The notes: generated by a model from the sequence alone, not told the origin. Shown: positions 32,218 through 41,895, numbered from the stretch's first letter. The stretch is DNA of 64,000 nucleotides from SpSt-539 sp964549445 (GCA_964549445.1 CAZJVS010000018.1:29263-93262); one strand, 5' to 3'. Translations and numbers: made by a program.

Positions 32218-34911
32218 TCACACCTGCGACGGTGGCGACTCGCGATTGGCGGCCGGTGAAATCCGCGCCTCCAGCCGTTGATACAGCAGCGACGCCACCA
32301 GCAGTAGCAACCCCAGCACGACGAACGAGACAATGCGATACACCATCTCGAGGTGCGACAGATCCACCAGGAATACCTTGATCACCGTCACGCCGAACAG
32401 CCCGATCGCCATGTAGCGAAGCAGGTTCGACAGCCGCGCAAACCCCACCGCCAGCAGGACAACCGCCGTCACACCCCACTGCACTGACAGCGCAACGTGC
32501 ATCGCCAGGTTCGGGTCGCGGAACCGATCGCGGAGCGGCTCGAAGCGAAACACCCGCATGATCTCAAACGTCGGCAGCCAGACGATCATCAGCACGCTCG
32601 CCGCCAGCAACGCCTTGCCCGACCGCTCGCTCAGGTACCACGGGCCATCGGCCCGCCGCGCCCGCCGCATGATCGAATAGGCCAGCAGCGCGACGGCGAT
32701 CACGACGATGCCGACGAAGAACACGCGATTCGTACAGACTCCGCTCAGTCGGCTCCACGCCCCGTTGCCGGTCGCCGCCAGCGTGTCACCAAGGGTGAAT
32801 CGCGCCAACGTCGCCCACGTCAGTACGGTTGCATAGCCCGCCAGCCCCGGCCTTCGCGCGCCAAACAGCAGCCAGACGCCGCCCGCGTTGATCGCCCACC
32901 ACGCCGCGACCACCACGCCGGCCATGCTCGCCGGATCGATGATTTGCTCCCGCCACGGCTCGAACTGAAACGCCCGTGCGATCTCAAATGTGCCGGTCGC
33001 CATGATGATGATCGCGCACGCCAGCGCCATCATTCCCGCGAGCAGCCGGTCGAGGATCGTGTCTCCCGCCAGCGCCTCCGGCCGCAGCAGCTTCGGCAGA
33101 AGCGGGCTGGCCATGCCCGCCATCGCCGCCACCAGCGCGCCCGTCACCACCGCGCGGTTAAACAGCGTTCCGTGCAGTTCGACCCACGATCCACTCACCG
33201 CCGCTTCCAGCAGATCCCACGTCAGGAACTTCACGCACACCGCCAGCGCCATGCAGACGCAGACCCATCCGGTCCAAGGCGCCCGCCGCGCTGCCGCATA
33301 CCACGCCAGCGCCAACGCCAGCCAGCACCACGTCGCGACGTACCGCTCGTACTGCGCCGCGAAAATGCCGAACATCACGATGGCGCCGAACGCCAGCAGT
33401 CCGATGCACAGCGTCACGTCCGACGGCGACGGCTTCGTGCGAACCGAAAGCACCGCCGCCGACCCGTAGGCACACAGCCCCAGCCCGACGAACAGCACGA
33501 TGATCCAGTTGAGATGCCACAGCCCCGCCGACCAGAAATCGCGCATCAATTCCGCATTGCCGTAGTCGAACATCAGCAGGTGGCCCAGCGCCGCCACCAG
33601 AATGCACACCGCCTTGATCCGCAGCCAAGGCCGCGCATGCCCGCGGCAGAACCACATCGAGACGACGGCCTGTACGCCCCACGCGATGGGCACCATGTAC
33701 CGGTTGAATTGCAGCGGAGCCGCCAGCGCCAGCATCGCCAGCCCCGCGATGATTTGCGCCTCGCGCAGGGCGCGAGCCCGGTCGCCCAGCCGCCCCAGCA
33801 GCCACGCCGAGACAAGCTGCACCGTCGCCGTCGCCACGCAGAACAGCCCCAGCCATTCGTGCAGCCGTTCGTGCGTCAGCGAGTAAACGCAACTGAAAAA
33901 GACGGCGGTGACGATCGCATAGGTGACGCTCAGCAGCCGGCCGCCGTCGCGCGTGCCTCGCCGCACGCTCCATTGCGCCTCGGCGAAGTAGAGCACGTAA
34001 AAAGCCGTCAGGAAACCGACCGTCGTCCACATGTCGGATTGGCTGTAGTTGTCAATGTACCATCCAGCGAACATCGGCGCCGTGCCCACGAGTGTCAGCA
34101 CACGGAGCGATTCCCACCGCCGCAGCACGCCGCACACGAGAAAACCCGCATCGAGAATGAGGAGATATGTCAGTAGCGGAACTTGTGCGTCGACGCCGGT
34201 CTGCAGCGCCACCGGCGTCCAGAATCCGCCAATCAGCGTCAGTATGGCGATCGCAAGAATATTGCCGTGAACCGCCAGCATCGTGGAGATCAACGTCACG
34301 CACGACAACAGCACAAACGCAACGGGGATGGGAATGAGCTGATAAAAGTAGTACGCCGCGAACGCCGAGAAATAGAGCGTCGCCGTCCCCGCCCCCAGCA
34401 ATCCCACCGCAAACGTTTTCAGATTCCGACGCAGCGAAACTTCCCCGCCGACGATCAGCGCCCCGCCGATCGCCGCCCCCATCAACACCCGCAGCGTCGG
34501 CGAAATCCAGCCCTTGTCGAACGAGTATTTTACGAAGAACCCCAGCCCCAGCAGCAGGATCAGCGCCCCGATCCGGTTCAACCACGTCCCGCCGATCAGA
34601 ACTTCGAGCGAAGCCCTGCCCGGCTTCGCTGGCTCCGTCGGTGGCTTCTGCAATGGCTCCAGCCGCACAATCGGCGGCGGCTCGTGCAAGACGGGTGTCT
34701 CAGGCGCCGTCGGCGGATGCGGACTGCGGATCTCTTCGACAACCGGCCGCACCGGCTCGGCCGCAGCCGCCGCGACCGCTTCGCCTCGCTCCGACTCCCG
34801 TCGCGCTTCAAGTGCCGACAGCCGCCTCCGAAAGTCGATGAGCTCGCGCTCCAGACGCTCGGCCGTCCGCCGCAATGGATCGAGGTCGTAGTCGCCCGGT
34901 TGGTTGGCCAC
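32218..34911 (-). CDS. DUF2339 polytopic membrane protein
   Basis: 897 residues. The N-terminal ~110 residues are a cytoplasmic coiled-coil and Pro/Glu-rich linker (LRRTAERLERELIDFRRRL). Then comes the DUF2339 signature GGTWLNRIGALILLLGLGFF and FDKGWISPTLRVLMGAAIGG, followed by more than 20 hydrophobic segments to the C-terminus. It is an integral inner-membrane protein; the family has no established function. It is convergent with the second giant CotH gene (14 bases between stops) and lies 45 bases downstream of rho on the same strand, so it could be co-transcribed with rho. Confidence 0.88.
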   Translation of the reverse strand: MANQPGDYDLDPLRRTAERLERELIDFRRRLSALEARRESERGEAVAAAAAEPVRPVVEEIRSPHPPTAPETPVLHEPPPIVRLEPLQKPPTEPAKPGRASLEVLIGGTWLNRIGALILLLGLGFFVKYSFDKGWISPTLRVLMGAAIGGALIVGGEVSLRRNLKTFAVGLLGAGTATLYFSAFAAYYFYQLIPIPVAFVLLSCVTLISTMLAVHGNILAIAILTLIGGFWTPVALQTGVDAQVPLLTYLLILDAGFLVCGVLRRWESLRVLTLVGTAPMFAGWYIDNYSQSDMWTTVGFLTAFYVLYFAEAQWSVRRGTRDGGRLLSVTYAIVTAVFFSCVYSLTHERLHEWLGLFCVATATVQLVSAWLLGRLGDRARALREAQIIAGLAMLALAAPLQFNRYMVPIAWGVQAVVSMWFCRGHARPWLRIKAVCILVAALGHLLMFDYGNAELMRDFWSAGLWHLNWIIVLFVGLGLCAYGSAAVLSVRTKPSPSDVTLCIGLLAFGAIVMFGIFAAQYERYVATWCWLALALAWYAAARRAPWTGWVCVCMALAVCVKFLTWDLLEAAVSGSWVELHGTLFNRAVVTGALVAAMAGMASPLLPKLLRPEALAGDTILDRLLAGMMALACAIIIMATGTFEIARAFQFEPWREQIIDPASMAGVVVAAWWAINAGGVWLLFGARRPGLAGYATVLTWATLARFTLGDTLAATGNGAWSRLSGVCTNRVFFVGIVVIAVALLAYSIMRRARRADGPWYLSERSGKALLAASVLMIVWLPTFEIMRVFRFEPLRDRFRDPNLAMHVALSVQWGVTAVVLLAVGFARLSNLLRYMAIGLFGVTVIKVFLVDLSHLEMVYRIVSFVVLGLLLLVASLLYQRLEARISPAANRESPPSQV

Positions 34912-34956
34912 GCTCCGTGTGCTCCGGCCGCCCCTGATCGGTCCCCCGCAACCGCA

Positions 34957-36108
34957 TCAGCTCGCCATCGAAGCCAGAAAATCCGCGTTCGTCTTGTGCC
35001 GCTCCAGCTCCTTGAGCAGCGTCTCGATCTGCGCCGGCAGCGGCATCGCCAGCAATCGTCGCCGCAGCCGCGCCAGTTTGCTCATCGCCTCCGACCCGAG
35101 CAACAGCTCCTCCTTCCGCGTCCCGCTCTGCGGGATATCCACCGCCGGGAACAGCCGCAGGTTCGCCAGCTCGCGCGTCAGCACCAGCTCCATGTTCCCC
35201 GTGCCCTTGAACTCCTGAAAGATAAAGTCGTCCTGCCGGCTCCCCGTCTCGATCAGCACCGACGCAATGATCGTCAGACTCCCGCCATCCTCGATCTTCC
35301 GCGCCGCCCCGAACATCGCCTTCGGCTCGATCAGCGCCCGCACATCCAGCCCGCCCGTCATCGTCCGCCCGCTGCTGCCGATCGACGTGTTGAACGCCCG
35401 GCTCAGCCGCGTCAGCGAGTCCATCAAAATCAGCACGTCCCGCCCCGCCTCGACGTACCGCTTCGCCTTCTCGATCATCAGCTTGCCGATCCGCGTGTGG
35501 CTGCTTGCGTCCTTGTCGTTCGTCGACCACACCACCTCCGGCTTGTTCGCGTGCCAGCCCGACTTCTCCGCTGCCACCGTGCGGCGCATCTCCGTCACTT
35601 CCTCCGGCCGCTCATCGATCAGCAGCATCATCAGCAGCATCTCGGGATGGTTCGCGATCACCGCCTTCGCCATCTGCTGCAGCAGGATCGTCTTCCCCGT
35701 CCGCGGCGGCGCAACGATGATGCCGCGCTGCCCCTTCCCGATCGGCGTCATCAAGTCGATGACGCGCGTCGTCCCCGGCCCGCCGACGGTCGATAGCCGG
35801 ATCGCCTCGCGCGGATCGATGACCGTCAGCTCGCCAAACTCGACATGCTGCGAAAAATCCCGCGCGGGCTTGCCGCAAATCTGATCGATCTTTGCAACCC
35901 GCAGCCCGCCCTGCCGCCGCGGGTCCGGCCGCGCCACGCCCTCAACATACTCCCCGCCGCGCAGCTTCTCCGCCTTGATGACCTCCGGCGGCACAAATGC
36001 ATCCTTCGGCGATGGTGCGTAGTTCGTGGCAAAGTTCCGCAGGAACCCCCCGCCGCGCGCCTCCAACTCCAGCGTCCCCGACACCATCGCATCCTGCGTT
36101 TTGTTCAT
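34957..36108 (-). CDS. rho: Transcription termination factor Rho (short form)
   Basis: 383 residues. The primary RNA-binding domain starts almost at the N-terminus (GTLELEARGGGFLRNF). The RecA-like ATPase core has Walker A APPRTGKT, Walker B and catalytic Glu in LLIDERPEEVTEM, and the Rho motifs DSLTRLSRAFN, GGLDVRALIEPK, SRQDDFIFQEFKGTGNMEL and SGTRKEELLL. It is a homohexameric helicase that ends transcription. It is shorter than the 419-residue E. coli protein because the N-terminal helix bundle is missing. Some bacteria instead carry large insertions there, so this is a compact variant. The 189-base gap upstream has no recognisable leader ORF. Confidence 0.95.
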   Translation of the reverse strand: MNKTQDAMVSGTLELEARGGGFLRNFATNYAPSPKDAFVPPEVIKAEKLRGGEYVEGVARPDPRRQGGLRVAKIDQICGKPARDFSQHVEFGELTVIDPREAIRLSTVGGPGTTRVIDLMTPIGKGQRGIIVAPPRTGKTILLQQMAKAVIANHPEMLLMMLLIDERPEEVTEMRRTVAAEKSGWHANKPEVVWSTNDKDASSHTRIGKLMIEKAKRYVEAGRDVLILMDSLTRLSRAFNTSIGSSGRTMTGGLDVRALIEPKAMFGAARKIEDGGSLTIIASVLIETGSRQDDFIFQEFKGTGNMELVLTRELANLRLFPAVDIPQSGTRKEELLLGSEAMSKLARLRRRLLAMPLPAQIETLLKELERHKTNADFLASMAS

Positions 36109-36297
36109 CTTTGTTCCATCATCCTTAACTCGCGTGAACTCGGCAGCGCAAAGCTCCCGTACGCAATCTCCCCGTAAGAACCTTCGATCGCTTTAGCTCG
36201 TGCGGGCCGGAATACGCGACCAGGCAGCGTTTTGATGCTGCTCCCGAACAGAACCGCCGCTTACTGTACCATCGACTGCCGGGTCGGGCCATGCTGC

Positions 36298-37896
36298 CTA
36301 GCGACGCTGGGCACAGGTTGCGATACCGCGGCCGCGCGATGCAACCGCGGAAAGTACCAGCACCAACAGGCCCGCGCTCGCCGGTTCGGGAACGGTCGCA
36401 ACCACGATCGCCTGTGAACCGTCAGTGAAGTAGGCCTTGAAGGCGAGTTCACTCCGATCATTGAAACTGCTCGGCGTCCCGGAGACGCCGTCCGAAATAC
36501 CCGCGAACTCGATTCCGCTGATCGTCCGAACGTCGCCCGGCGCAACCTGAAACAACTCGCCTCGGACCGGGAGCCGAACCAACGAGCCGTCCAGATCGGT
36601 CACGAAGACCGCAGTCTTGGTCCCAATCGCGGGATTGAGTATGAGACTTGAAAAGGCCACCTGGCCTCGCGCATTGATGCTGGCGTTTGCAAAAAACGAG
36701 AGATCGTTGATCGCCCACCCGGGCGCCCCGGGAACCGAATCCCCCATCATCGCGATCGTTCGCGCGACTCCGTTCTCCCACGTCGCGATGCAGTTTCCGG
36801 TCGTCCCTCCCGTCCGTTCGTAATTGCAGCCGAAGGCGATCTTGCCCGCGTCATTCATCGCCACCGGTGCGAAATCTCGTAGAGTCACGTTTCCCTGATT
36901 CGCTGGCACGGCGCCGGTCTGAAGGATTAGTTGAGGTGATTCGTCGACTGGGGCAAACCACAAGCCATTCCGTTCTGTCTCAAACGCCGGCTGAAAAACG
37001 CCGGAGAACGCGAGCATCCCGGCATTGTTCATCGCCGGCTGACCGGGATACATGGCCACAAACGTCGCCCCCGGAACCCCGGGTGCCGGCATGTTGACGT
37101 TTGCTTCGGGCATGAGTGTCCCGGTACGGTCGCTCCAGATTCCAGCTCGGTTGCCCGCTGCGCCGCTCGCTCGCGCCTGAAACGCCACGCGGCCCGCTTG
37201 ATTCATTCGAAAAGAGTTGACGCCAAGGTCGGAAAGAAAACTCGTGAAAGATATCCCCGCGGGCATCCCGGGCGCCGCCTGTCCTGCATTCGCGACCAGC
37301 GACGTCGGACCCGATCGTTCGGAAAGAAGCGCCTGGCTCGGCGCACCTCCCAGGCGTGCAAAGAAGCCCACCGAACCCGAAGGACCGCTCAGCAGATTCC
37401 CAAAACTTGTGTACTGTGCCCCGCTCGATTGCCCCGGCAGAAAATCACCGGCCCGGGCAACCAGCGCAACCGTGGGGCGTTCGGTCCAGACTCCGAACCC
37501 GTTTTGGCTCCCCACGCCCGGCCCCGCCAGCGACGCACCGAACACCGTTTGACCCTGGTCATTCATGTTCAGCGAATCGAAGAAATCGAACGTAACGCCG
37601 CTCGGCGTTCCCGGCGCCGCGGCGCCAGATTGAGCCACCAGAGAAAGCGCACCGAATCCTTCGGACCAGACGCCTCGACCGATACCGCCCGCACGATTCG
37701 TTGAGCTAATGAACGCGACGCGGCCGCTCGAGTCTAGAATTGGCGGTTCGAATCTGAAGAAACTCTCGTCGGCCGCGCCGCCGGGTACGAGCTCCCCGGA
37801 AATGGCGACCGTACGATAGCGGATCGGCGATTGGGCAGCCGCCGACGTCGCAACCAATGTGAAAATAAGCGCACACACGAGTCGATCGGAGCGCAT
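36298..37896 (-). CDS. Secreted NxxGxxAF-repeat protein with PEP-CTERM-like tail
   Basis: 532 residues. The ATG at 37896 is preceded by GAAAGGG with good spacing and begins a signal peptide (LVCALIFTLVATSAAAQ). The body is built of ~55-residue repeats marked by N..G..AF: SSGRVAFIS, NDQGQTVFGA, NQAGRVAFQA, NNAGMLAFSG, NDAGKIAFGC, NARGQVAFSS. This matches a planctomycete family of NxxGxxAF tandem-repeat proteins (beta-propeller-like). The C-terminus is VPEPASAGLLVLVLSAVASRGRG, a PEP-CTERM sorting signal, followed by a few extra residues. It is likely sorted by an exosortase encoded elsewhere. Function unknown. Confidence 0.82.
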   Translation of the reverse strand: MRSDRLVCALIFTLVATSAAAQSPIRYRTVAISGELVPGGAADESFFRFEPPILDSSGRVAFISSTNRAGGIGRGVWSEGFGALSLVAQSGAAAPGTPSGVTFDFFDSLNMNDQGQTVFGASLAGPGVGSQNGFGVWTERPTVALVARAGDFLPGQSSGAQYTSFGNLLSGPSGSVGFFARLGGAPSQALLSERSGPTSLVANAGQAAPGMPAGISFTSFLSDLGVNSFRMNQAGRVAFQARASGAAGNRAGIWSDRTGTLMPEANVNMPAPGVPGATFVAMYPGQPAMNNAGMLAFSGVFQPAFETERNGLWFAPVDESPQLILQTGAVPANQGNVTLRDFAPVAMNDAGKIAFGCNYERTGGTTGNCIATWENGVARTIAMMGDSVPGAPGWAINDLSFFANASINARGQVAFSSLILNPAIGTKTAVFVTDLDGSLVRLPVRGELFQVAPGDVRTISGIEFAGISDGVSGTPSSFNDRSELAFKAYFTDGSQAIVVATVPEPASAGLLVLVLSAVASRGRGIATCAQRR

Positions 37897-37948
37897 GACC
37901 ATCCCTTTCGTGCGTTTTGACGCGCCTCGGGCGTTCCGACCGGTCAAT

Positions 37949-37976
37949 ATTTTAGCGGCCAGTTCTGTATTGTCCA
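37949..37976 (-). promoter_or_regulatory. Sigma70-like promoter for the NxxGxxAF gene
   Basis: Read on the minus strand, TGGACA (37976-37971) is followed after 16 bases by TAAAAT (37954-37949), each one mismatch from consensus. The implied transcript start is about 45 bases upstream of the ATG at 37896. The divergent phosphatase-superfamily gene begins at 38040, so this short region controls both genes. Confidence 0.45.
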
Positions 37977-38039
37977 CGGTCGTGCTGGCTCGCAGCCGCG
38001 CTCATTCAGCACTACATTGATGTCTCAGGAGGCCGTGAT

Positions 38040-39431
38040 ATGTCCCGCATCGAACGTGTCGCCGTCATCGGTCTCGACTGCTTCGAGCCGTCGCTCGCAT
38101 TCGGCCCCTGGCTCGATCGCATGCCCCACCTCAAGCGACTCTGCCAGACCGGCGCCTACGGAACCCTCAATAGCTGCCTGCCGCCCATCACCGTCCCCGC
38201 CTGGTCCTGCATGGCCTCCAGCAAAGACCCCGGCCAGCTCGGCATCTACGGCTTCCGCAACCGCCGCGACTGGTCCTACCACGGCCTCGACATCGCCCTC
38301 TCAACCGCCGTCAAGGAGCCGCGAATCTGGGATCTGCTCACCCAGGCCGGCAAAAACTCCATCATCGTCGGCGTCCCCGGAACCTTCCCGATCACAAAAC
38401 CGCCCAACGGCTCGATGATCTCCTGCTTCCTCACCCCCGACATCGACAGCGACTACACCTGGCCGCGCGAACTGAAGAAAACCATCGCCGACCTCGTCGG
38501 CGAATACATGGTCGACTGCAAGGGCTTCCGCAGCGACGACAAAGCCCCGCTCCTGGATCAGATTTATCTCATGACCGACCGCCGCTTCAAAGTCGTCGAT
38601 CACCTCGTCCGCACCCAGCCCTGGGACCTCATGTGGATGGTCGAAATGGGCACCGACCGCATCCACCACGGCTTCTGGCAATACCACGATCCCCAGCATC
38701 ACCGCCACCAGCCCGGCAACAAGTTCGAGCACGCCATCGAAAAATACTACCTGCACCTCGACGAGCTGATCGGCAACCTCATCGAAACCATCGACCCCAG
38801 CCGCACCGCCATCCTCGTCGTCTCCGACCACGGCGCCAAACGCATGGACGGCGGCATCTGCTTCAACGACTGGCTCATCCGCGAGGGCTACATGACCCTC
38901 AAGCAGCCTGTCACCAAGCCCACCAAGTTCAACTTCGACATGGTCGATTGGACCAAGACTCGCGCCTGGGGCGAGGGCGGCTACTACGGCCGCTGCTTCC
39001 TGAACGTCCAGGGCCGTGAGCCAAACGGCATCATCCCCAAAGCCGACTACGAAAAAGTCCGCGCCGAGCTGATCGCCAAGCTCGAAGCACTCCCCGGCCC
39101 GAAAGGCGAAAAGATTGGCACGAAGGTCTACCGCCCGCAGGACATCTACCGCAAGGTCAACGGCGTCCCGCCCGATCTCGTCGCCATCTTCGGCGATCTC
39201 CACTGGCGCAGCGTCGGCACCGTCGGCAACCCCAGCGTCTACACCTTCGAAAACGACACCGGCCCCGACGACGCCAACCACGCCCAGCTCGGTATGTACA
39301 TCCTCTCCCACCCGTCCCTGCCGCCCCGCGGCCGCGCCGACGGCCCCAGCTTGTACGACATCGCCCCAACCCTGCTAAAGATGCTCAACCAGCCGATCCC
39401 GCAGGACATGATCGGCAAGCCGCTCATCTAG
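38040..39431 (+). CDS. Alkaline-phosphatase-superfamily phosphodiesterase / nucleotide pyrophosphatase-like
   Basis: 463 residues. The ATG is preceded by AGGAGG at nine bases. The start VAVIGLDCFEPSL supplies the first metal Asp. LPPITVPAWSCM carries the nucleophilic Thr of the type I phosphodiesterase/nucleotide pyrophosphatase group. Further metal sites are GTDRIHHGFWQYHD and VVSDHGAKRMDGG. The C-terminus has PTLLKMLNQPIPQDMIGKPL as in related enzymes. There is no signal peptide, so it is probably cytoplasmic. The family cleaves phosphodiesters or phosphonates, or transfers phospho groups; the substrate cannot be read from sequence. It ends 20 bases from the convergent DUF4143 gene. Confidence 0.85.
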   Translation: MSRIERVAVIGLDCFEPSLAFGPWLDRMPHLKRLCQTGAYGTLNSCLPPITVPAWSCMASSKDPGQLGIYGFRNRRDWSYHGLDIALSTAVKEPRIWDLLTQAGKNSIIVGVPGTFPITKPPNGSMISCFLTPDIDSDYTWPRELKKTIADLVGEYMVDCKGFRSDDKAPLLDQIYLMTDRRFKVVDHLVRTQPWDLMWMVEMGTDRIHHGFWQYHDPQHHRHQPGNKFEHAIEKYYLHLDELIGNLIETIDPSRTAILVVSDHGAKRMDGGICFNDWLIREGYMTLKQPVTKPTKFNFDMVDWTKTRAWGEGGYYGRCFLNVQGREPNGIIPKADYEKVRAELIAKLEALPGPKGEKIGTKVYRPQDIYRKVNGVPPDLVAIFGDLHWRSVGTVGNPSVYTFENDTGPDDANHAQLGMYILSHPSLPPRGRADGPSLYDIAPTLLKMLNQPIPQDMIGKPLI

Positions 39432-39451
39432 TGGTCGGTCCAGCCGGTGAC

Positions 39452-40687
39452 TCACTCTGCTCCTGTCCATAGTCGGTTTAGCGGGACGGCGGAAATCGAC
39501 TCACCGAACGGCAGATGCTCACGGCCCGCATACAGCATCACGCCGCGGACGAAGCGCTTGCCGCATTTCTCCTTCAGCGCGCGCAACCCCTCGAAATCGT
39601 CCGGCCGGGGTGTGGCGGATGCCTTAACCTCGACCCCAACGATCTCCCCCGATCGGTTCTCGAGTACCACATCCACTTCCTGTCCCGCCTGAGTCCGGAA
39701 GTGAAACATCTGCGGCTGTGTCTTGCTGAAGGTACCTTGTTTCGTCAGTTCCATGATGACCAGGTTTTCCAGCAACCGGCCCGCCAGCGGTCGGTCCGAA
39801 CGGAGGCGCTCGGCGTTCACGCCGAGTAGCGAACTGCACAAGCCCGTGTCACTGAGATAAACCTTGGGCGATTTGACTAGGCGCAAGCCGAGATTGCTCG
39901 ACCACGCCGGCAGCATCCGGACTGCGAACGTGGCGGATAGCAACCCCATATAGCGGCGGAGCGTCGTGTACGGAATCGCGAGGTCGCGCGATAGCTCGGC
40001 CGAGTTCAGCAGCCCGCAAACCCGCGCAGCCAGAAGCGTCAACAGGCGCGGTACGCCCACCAGGTCTTCGACCAGTGCCAGATCGCGCACGTCGCGCTGC
40101 AGCAGCGTCGTGATGTAATCGCGATACCAGTCGCCGCGCCGCGCCGGCCGCACGAGTGTCACCACCTCCGGAAATCCGCCGCGAACCACCCGATCAATCC
40201 AGTCGCCCTCCGCATTTACCCGCCGCGCCGACCACTTCGGAGAGAAGATCGCATCGACAAAATCCTCCGGCACGCGATCGATCTCCCCCTGCGACAACGG
40301 CCACAGCGGCACGATTTCCACGCGACCGACCAGCGCGTCGGCCAGCCGCGGTACCACCAGCGCATCGGCCGACCCGGTCAACAGGAATCGACCCGCCCGC
40401 CGGTTTCGATCCACTTCAGCTTTGATCGCCAGGAAGAGTTCCGGCGCGCGCTGGATCTCATCGAGCACGACGTCGCCCGCAATGCCCTTGATGAAGCCCG
40501 TCGGATCCTGCCGTGCCGCGAAAAGGACCCCCGCATCATCCAGGCTCAGATACTCCGCATGGCGCCGCTTGCTCTGCGTCGCCTTCGCGAGCGTGCTTTT
40601 TCCGGTTTGTCGCGCGCCGTGCAGAATGACAACCGGACGGTCGGACAACGCCGTCTGCAGTCGGGCCAGAATATGCCGTGCAATCAC
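39452..40687 (-). CDS. DUF4143-family AAA ATPase (first copy)
   Basis: 411 residues from GTG 40687 (start MIARHILARLQTAL), chosen because it aligns with the start of the second DUF4143 gene and sits just after a strong -10; an upstream TTG at 40708 overlaps that -10. Walker A is LHGARQTGKSTLAKA, the Walker B region VVLDEIQRAPELF, and sensor motif FLLTGSADAL. A winged-helix part follows (IPYTTLRRYMGLLSATF). The C-terminal DUF4143 nuclease-like fold has LVIMELTKQ, FHFRTQAGQEVDVVLE and GVEVKAS, resembling PD-(D/E)xK elements. The family is widespread and mobile, with unclear biological role. It is unrelated to its neighbours in function. Confidence 0.88.
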   Translation of the reverse strand: MIARHILARLQTALSDRPVVILHGARQTGKSTLAKATQSKRRHAEYLSLDDAGVLFAARQDPTGFIKGIAGDVVLDEIQRAPELFLAIKAEVDRNRRAGRFLLTGSADALVVPRLADALVGRVEIVPLWPLSQGEIDRVPEDFVDAIFSPKWSARRVNAEGDWIDRVVRGGFPEVVTLVRPARRGDWYRDYITTLLQRDVRDLALVEDLVGVPRLLTLLAARVCGLLNSAELSRDLAIPYTTLRRYMGLLSATFAVRMLPAWSSNLGLRLVKSPKVYLSDTGLCSSLLGVNAERLRSDRPLAGRLLENLVIMELTKQGTFSKTQPQMFHFRTQAGQEVDVVLENRSGEIVGVEVKASATPRPDDFEGLRALKEKCGKRFVRGVMLYAGREHLPFGESISAVPLNRLWTGAE

Positions 40688-40693
40688 AAACAA

Positions 40694-40735
40694 AATATAA
40701 CCATCCAATGGTCAAATATCAACCATCAAATGGTT
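40694..40735 (-). promoter_or_regulatory. Promoter with two tandem ACCAT/ATGGT palindromes upstream of DUF4143 gene
   Basis: On the minus strand TTGATA (40722-40717) and TATATT (40699-40694) are separated by exactly 17 bases. Palindrome AACCATCAAATGGTT (40721-40735) abuts the -35, and ACCATCCAATGGT (40700-40712) fills the spacer; their centres are about 22 bases apart. The GTG at 40687 begins seven bases after the -10, so the mRNA is probably leaderless. The layout suggests a dimeric repressor, possibly autoregulation. Confidence 0.65.
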
Positions 40736-40809
40736 ATTTTTACACAACCGGGCCCGCCATTTCGCTTATATCCCCGCTCCCCCGATAATCTCGGGCCGAA
40801 AGGGCAACC

Positions 40810-41895
40810 ATGGATCTCAACCAGCTCCTCAAGTTCGCCGTCGACAACAACGCCTCCGACCTCCACCTCCAGGCCGGCTCCCCGCCCATGCTCCGCATCG
40901 GCGGCGACATCCGCTTCGCCACCGTCCCCGCCCTCGACAACGATCAGCTCCGCAACATCATCGTCGCCCTGCTGCCCGAGCGTATGAAATCGAAAATCGA
41001 CGAAGCCGTCGTCGCCGGACTCGACTTCTCCCACGCCGCACCGGACCTCGCCCGCTTCCGATGCTCCGCCTACAGCCAGCTCGGCCGCTTCGGTCTCGTC
41101 ATGCGCGTCATCAAAACCAAAATCCCCTCCCTCGAAGAGCTCAACCTCCCCAAGGTCATCCGCGACATCGCCCTCTCCGACCGCGGTCTCATCCTCGTCA
41201 CCGGCACCACCGGCAGCGGCAAGTCCACCACCCTCGCCGCCATGATCGACCTCATGAACGAAAACTACCGCCACAAGATCATCGCCATTGAAGACCCCGT
41301 CGAGTTCCTCCACGCCAACAAAAAGTCCATGGTCTCCCAGCTCGAACTCGGCAGCGACACCCCCTCCTTCGACCAGGCCCTCCGCCAGGCCCTCCGCCAG
41401 GACCCCGACGTCATCCTCGTCGGCGAAATGCGCGACGTCGAAACACTCCGCATCGCACTCCGCGCCGCCGACACCGGCCATCAGGTCCTCTCCACCGTCC
41501 ACAGCGCCAACGCCGCCCAGACCGTCCAGCGCATCGTCGCCATGTTCCCACCCGCAGAGCACGACCTCCTCCTCGGCCAGCTCTCCACCTCCATCGAGGC
41601 CATCATCTCCCAGCGCTTCGTCACCACCAACGACGGCCAGCGCCGCCCCGCCGTCGAAATCCTCCGCGGCAGCCCCGTCACCGAAAAGTTCGTCATGCAG
41701 AAAAAGCTCACCGAGCTCGCCGAATACATCGAAGCCGGCGAGTCCGGCATGCAGAGCTTCGACAATCACCTCCTCAGCATGTACCGCCAGCAGCTCATCA
41801 GCGGCACCGAAGCCATGCGCGCCGCCACCCACCCCGAACAACTCGCCATGGCCCTCCGCGGCATCAAACGAATCGGCAGCGGCGGCAACGCCTGA
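40810..41895 (+). CDS. pilT: PilT-type twitching motility ATPase
   Basis: 361 residues. The N-terminal domain opens MDLNQLLKFAVDNNASDLHL, typical of PilT. The motor core has Walker A TGTTGSGKST near 131-140, the Asp box IIAIEDPVEFLH, Walker B with VILVGEMRDVETLRIAL, and the His box HQVLSTVHSANAAQT. The C-terminus has EYIEAGESGMQSFDNHL. It powers type IV pilus retraction at the inner membrane. No other pilus gene is in the window. Codon use is extremely C-rich at third positions, like its neighbours. Confidence 0.95.
   Translation: MDLNQLLKFAVDNNASDLHLQAGSPPMLRIGGDIRFATVPALDNDQLRNIIVALLPERMKSKIDEAVVAGLDFSHAAPDLARFRCSAYSQLGRFGLVMRVIKTKIPSLEELNLPKVIRDIALSDRGLILVTGTTGSGKSTTLAAMIDLMNENYRHKIIAIEDPVEFLHANKKSMVSQLELGSDTPSFDQALRQALRQDPDVILVGEMRDVETLRIALRAADTGHQVLSTVHSANAAQTVQRIVAMFPPAEHDLLLGQLSTSIEAIISQRFVTTNDGQRRPAVEILRGSPVTEKFVMQKKLTELAEYIEAGESGMQSFDNHLLSMYRQQLISGTEAMRAATHPEQLAMALRGIKRIGSGGNA

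Noticed and set aside
32497..35796. Two long plus-strand ORFs (559 and 537 codons)
   Set aside because: They are antisense to DUF2339 and rho and have extreme Arg/Gln/His/Pro content with no recognisable domain.
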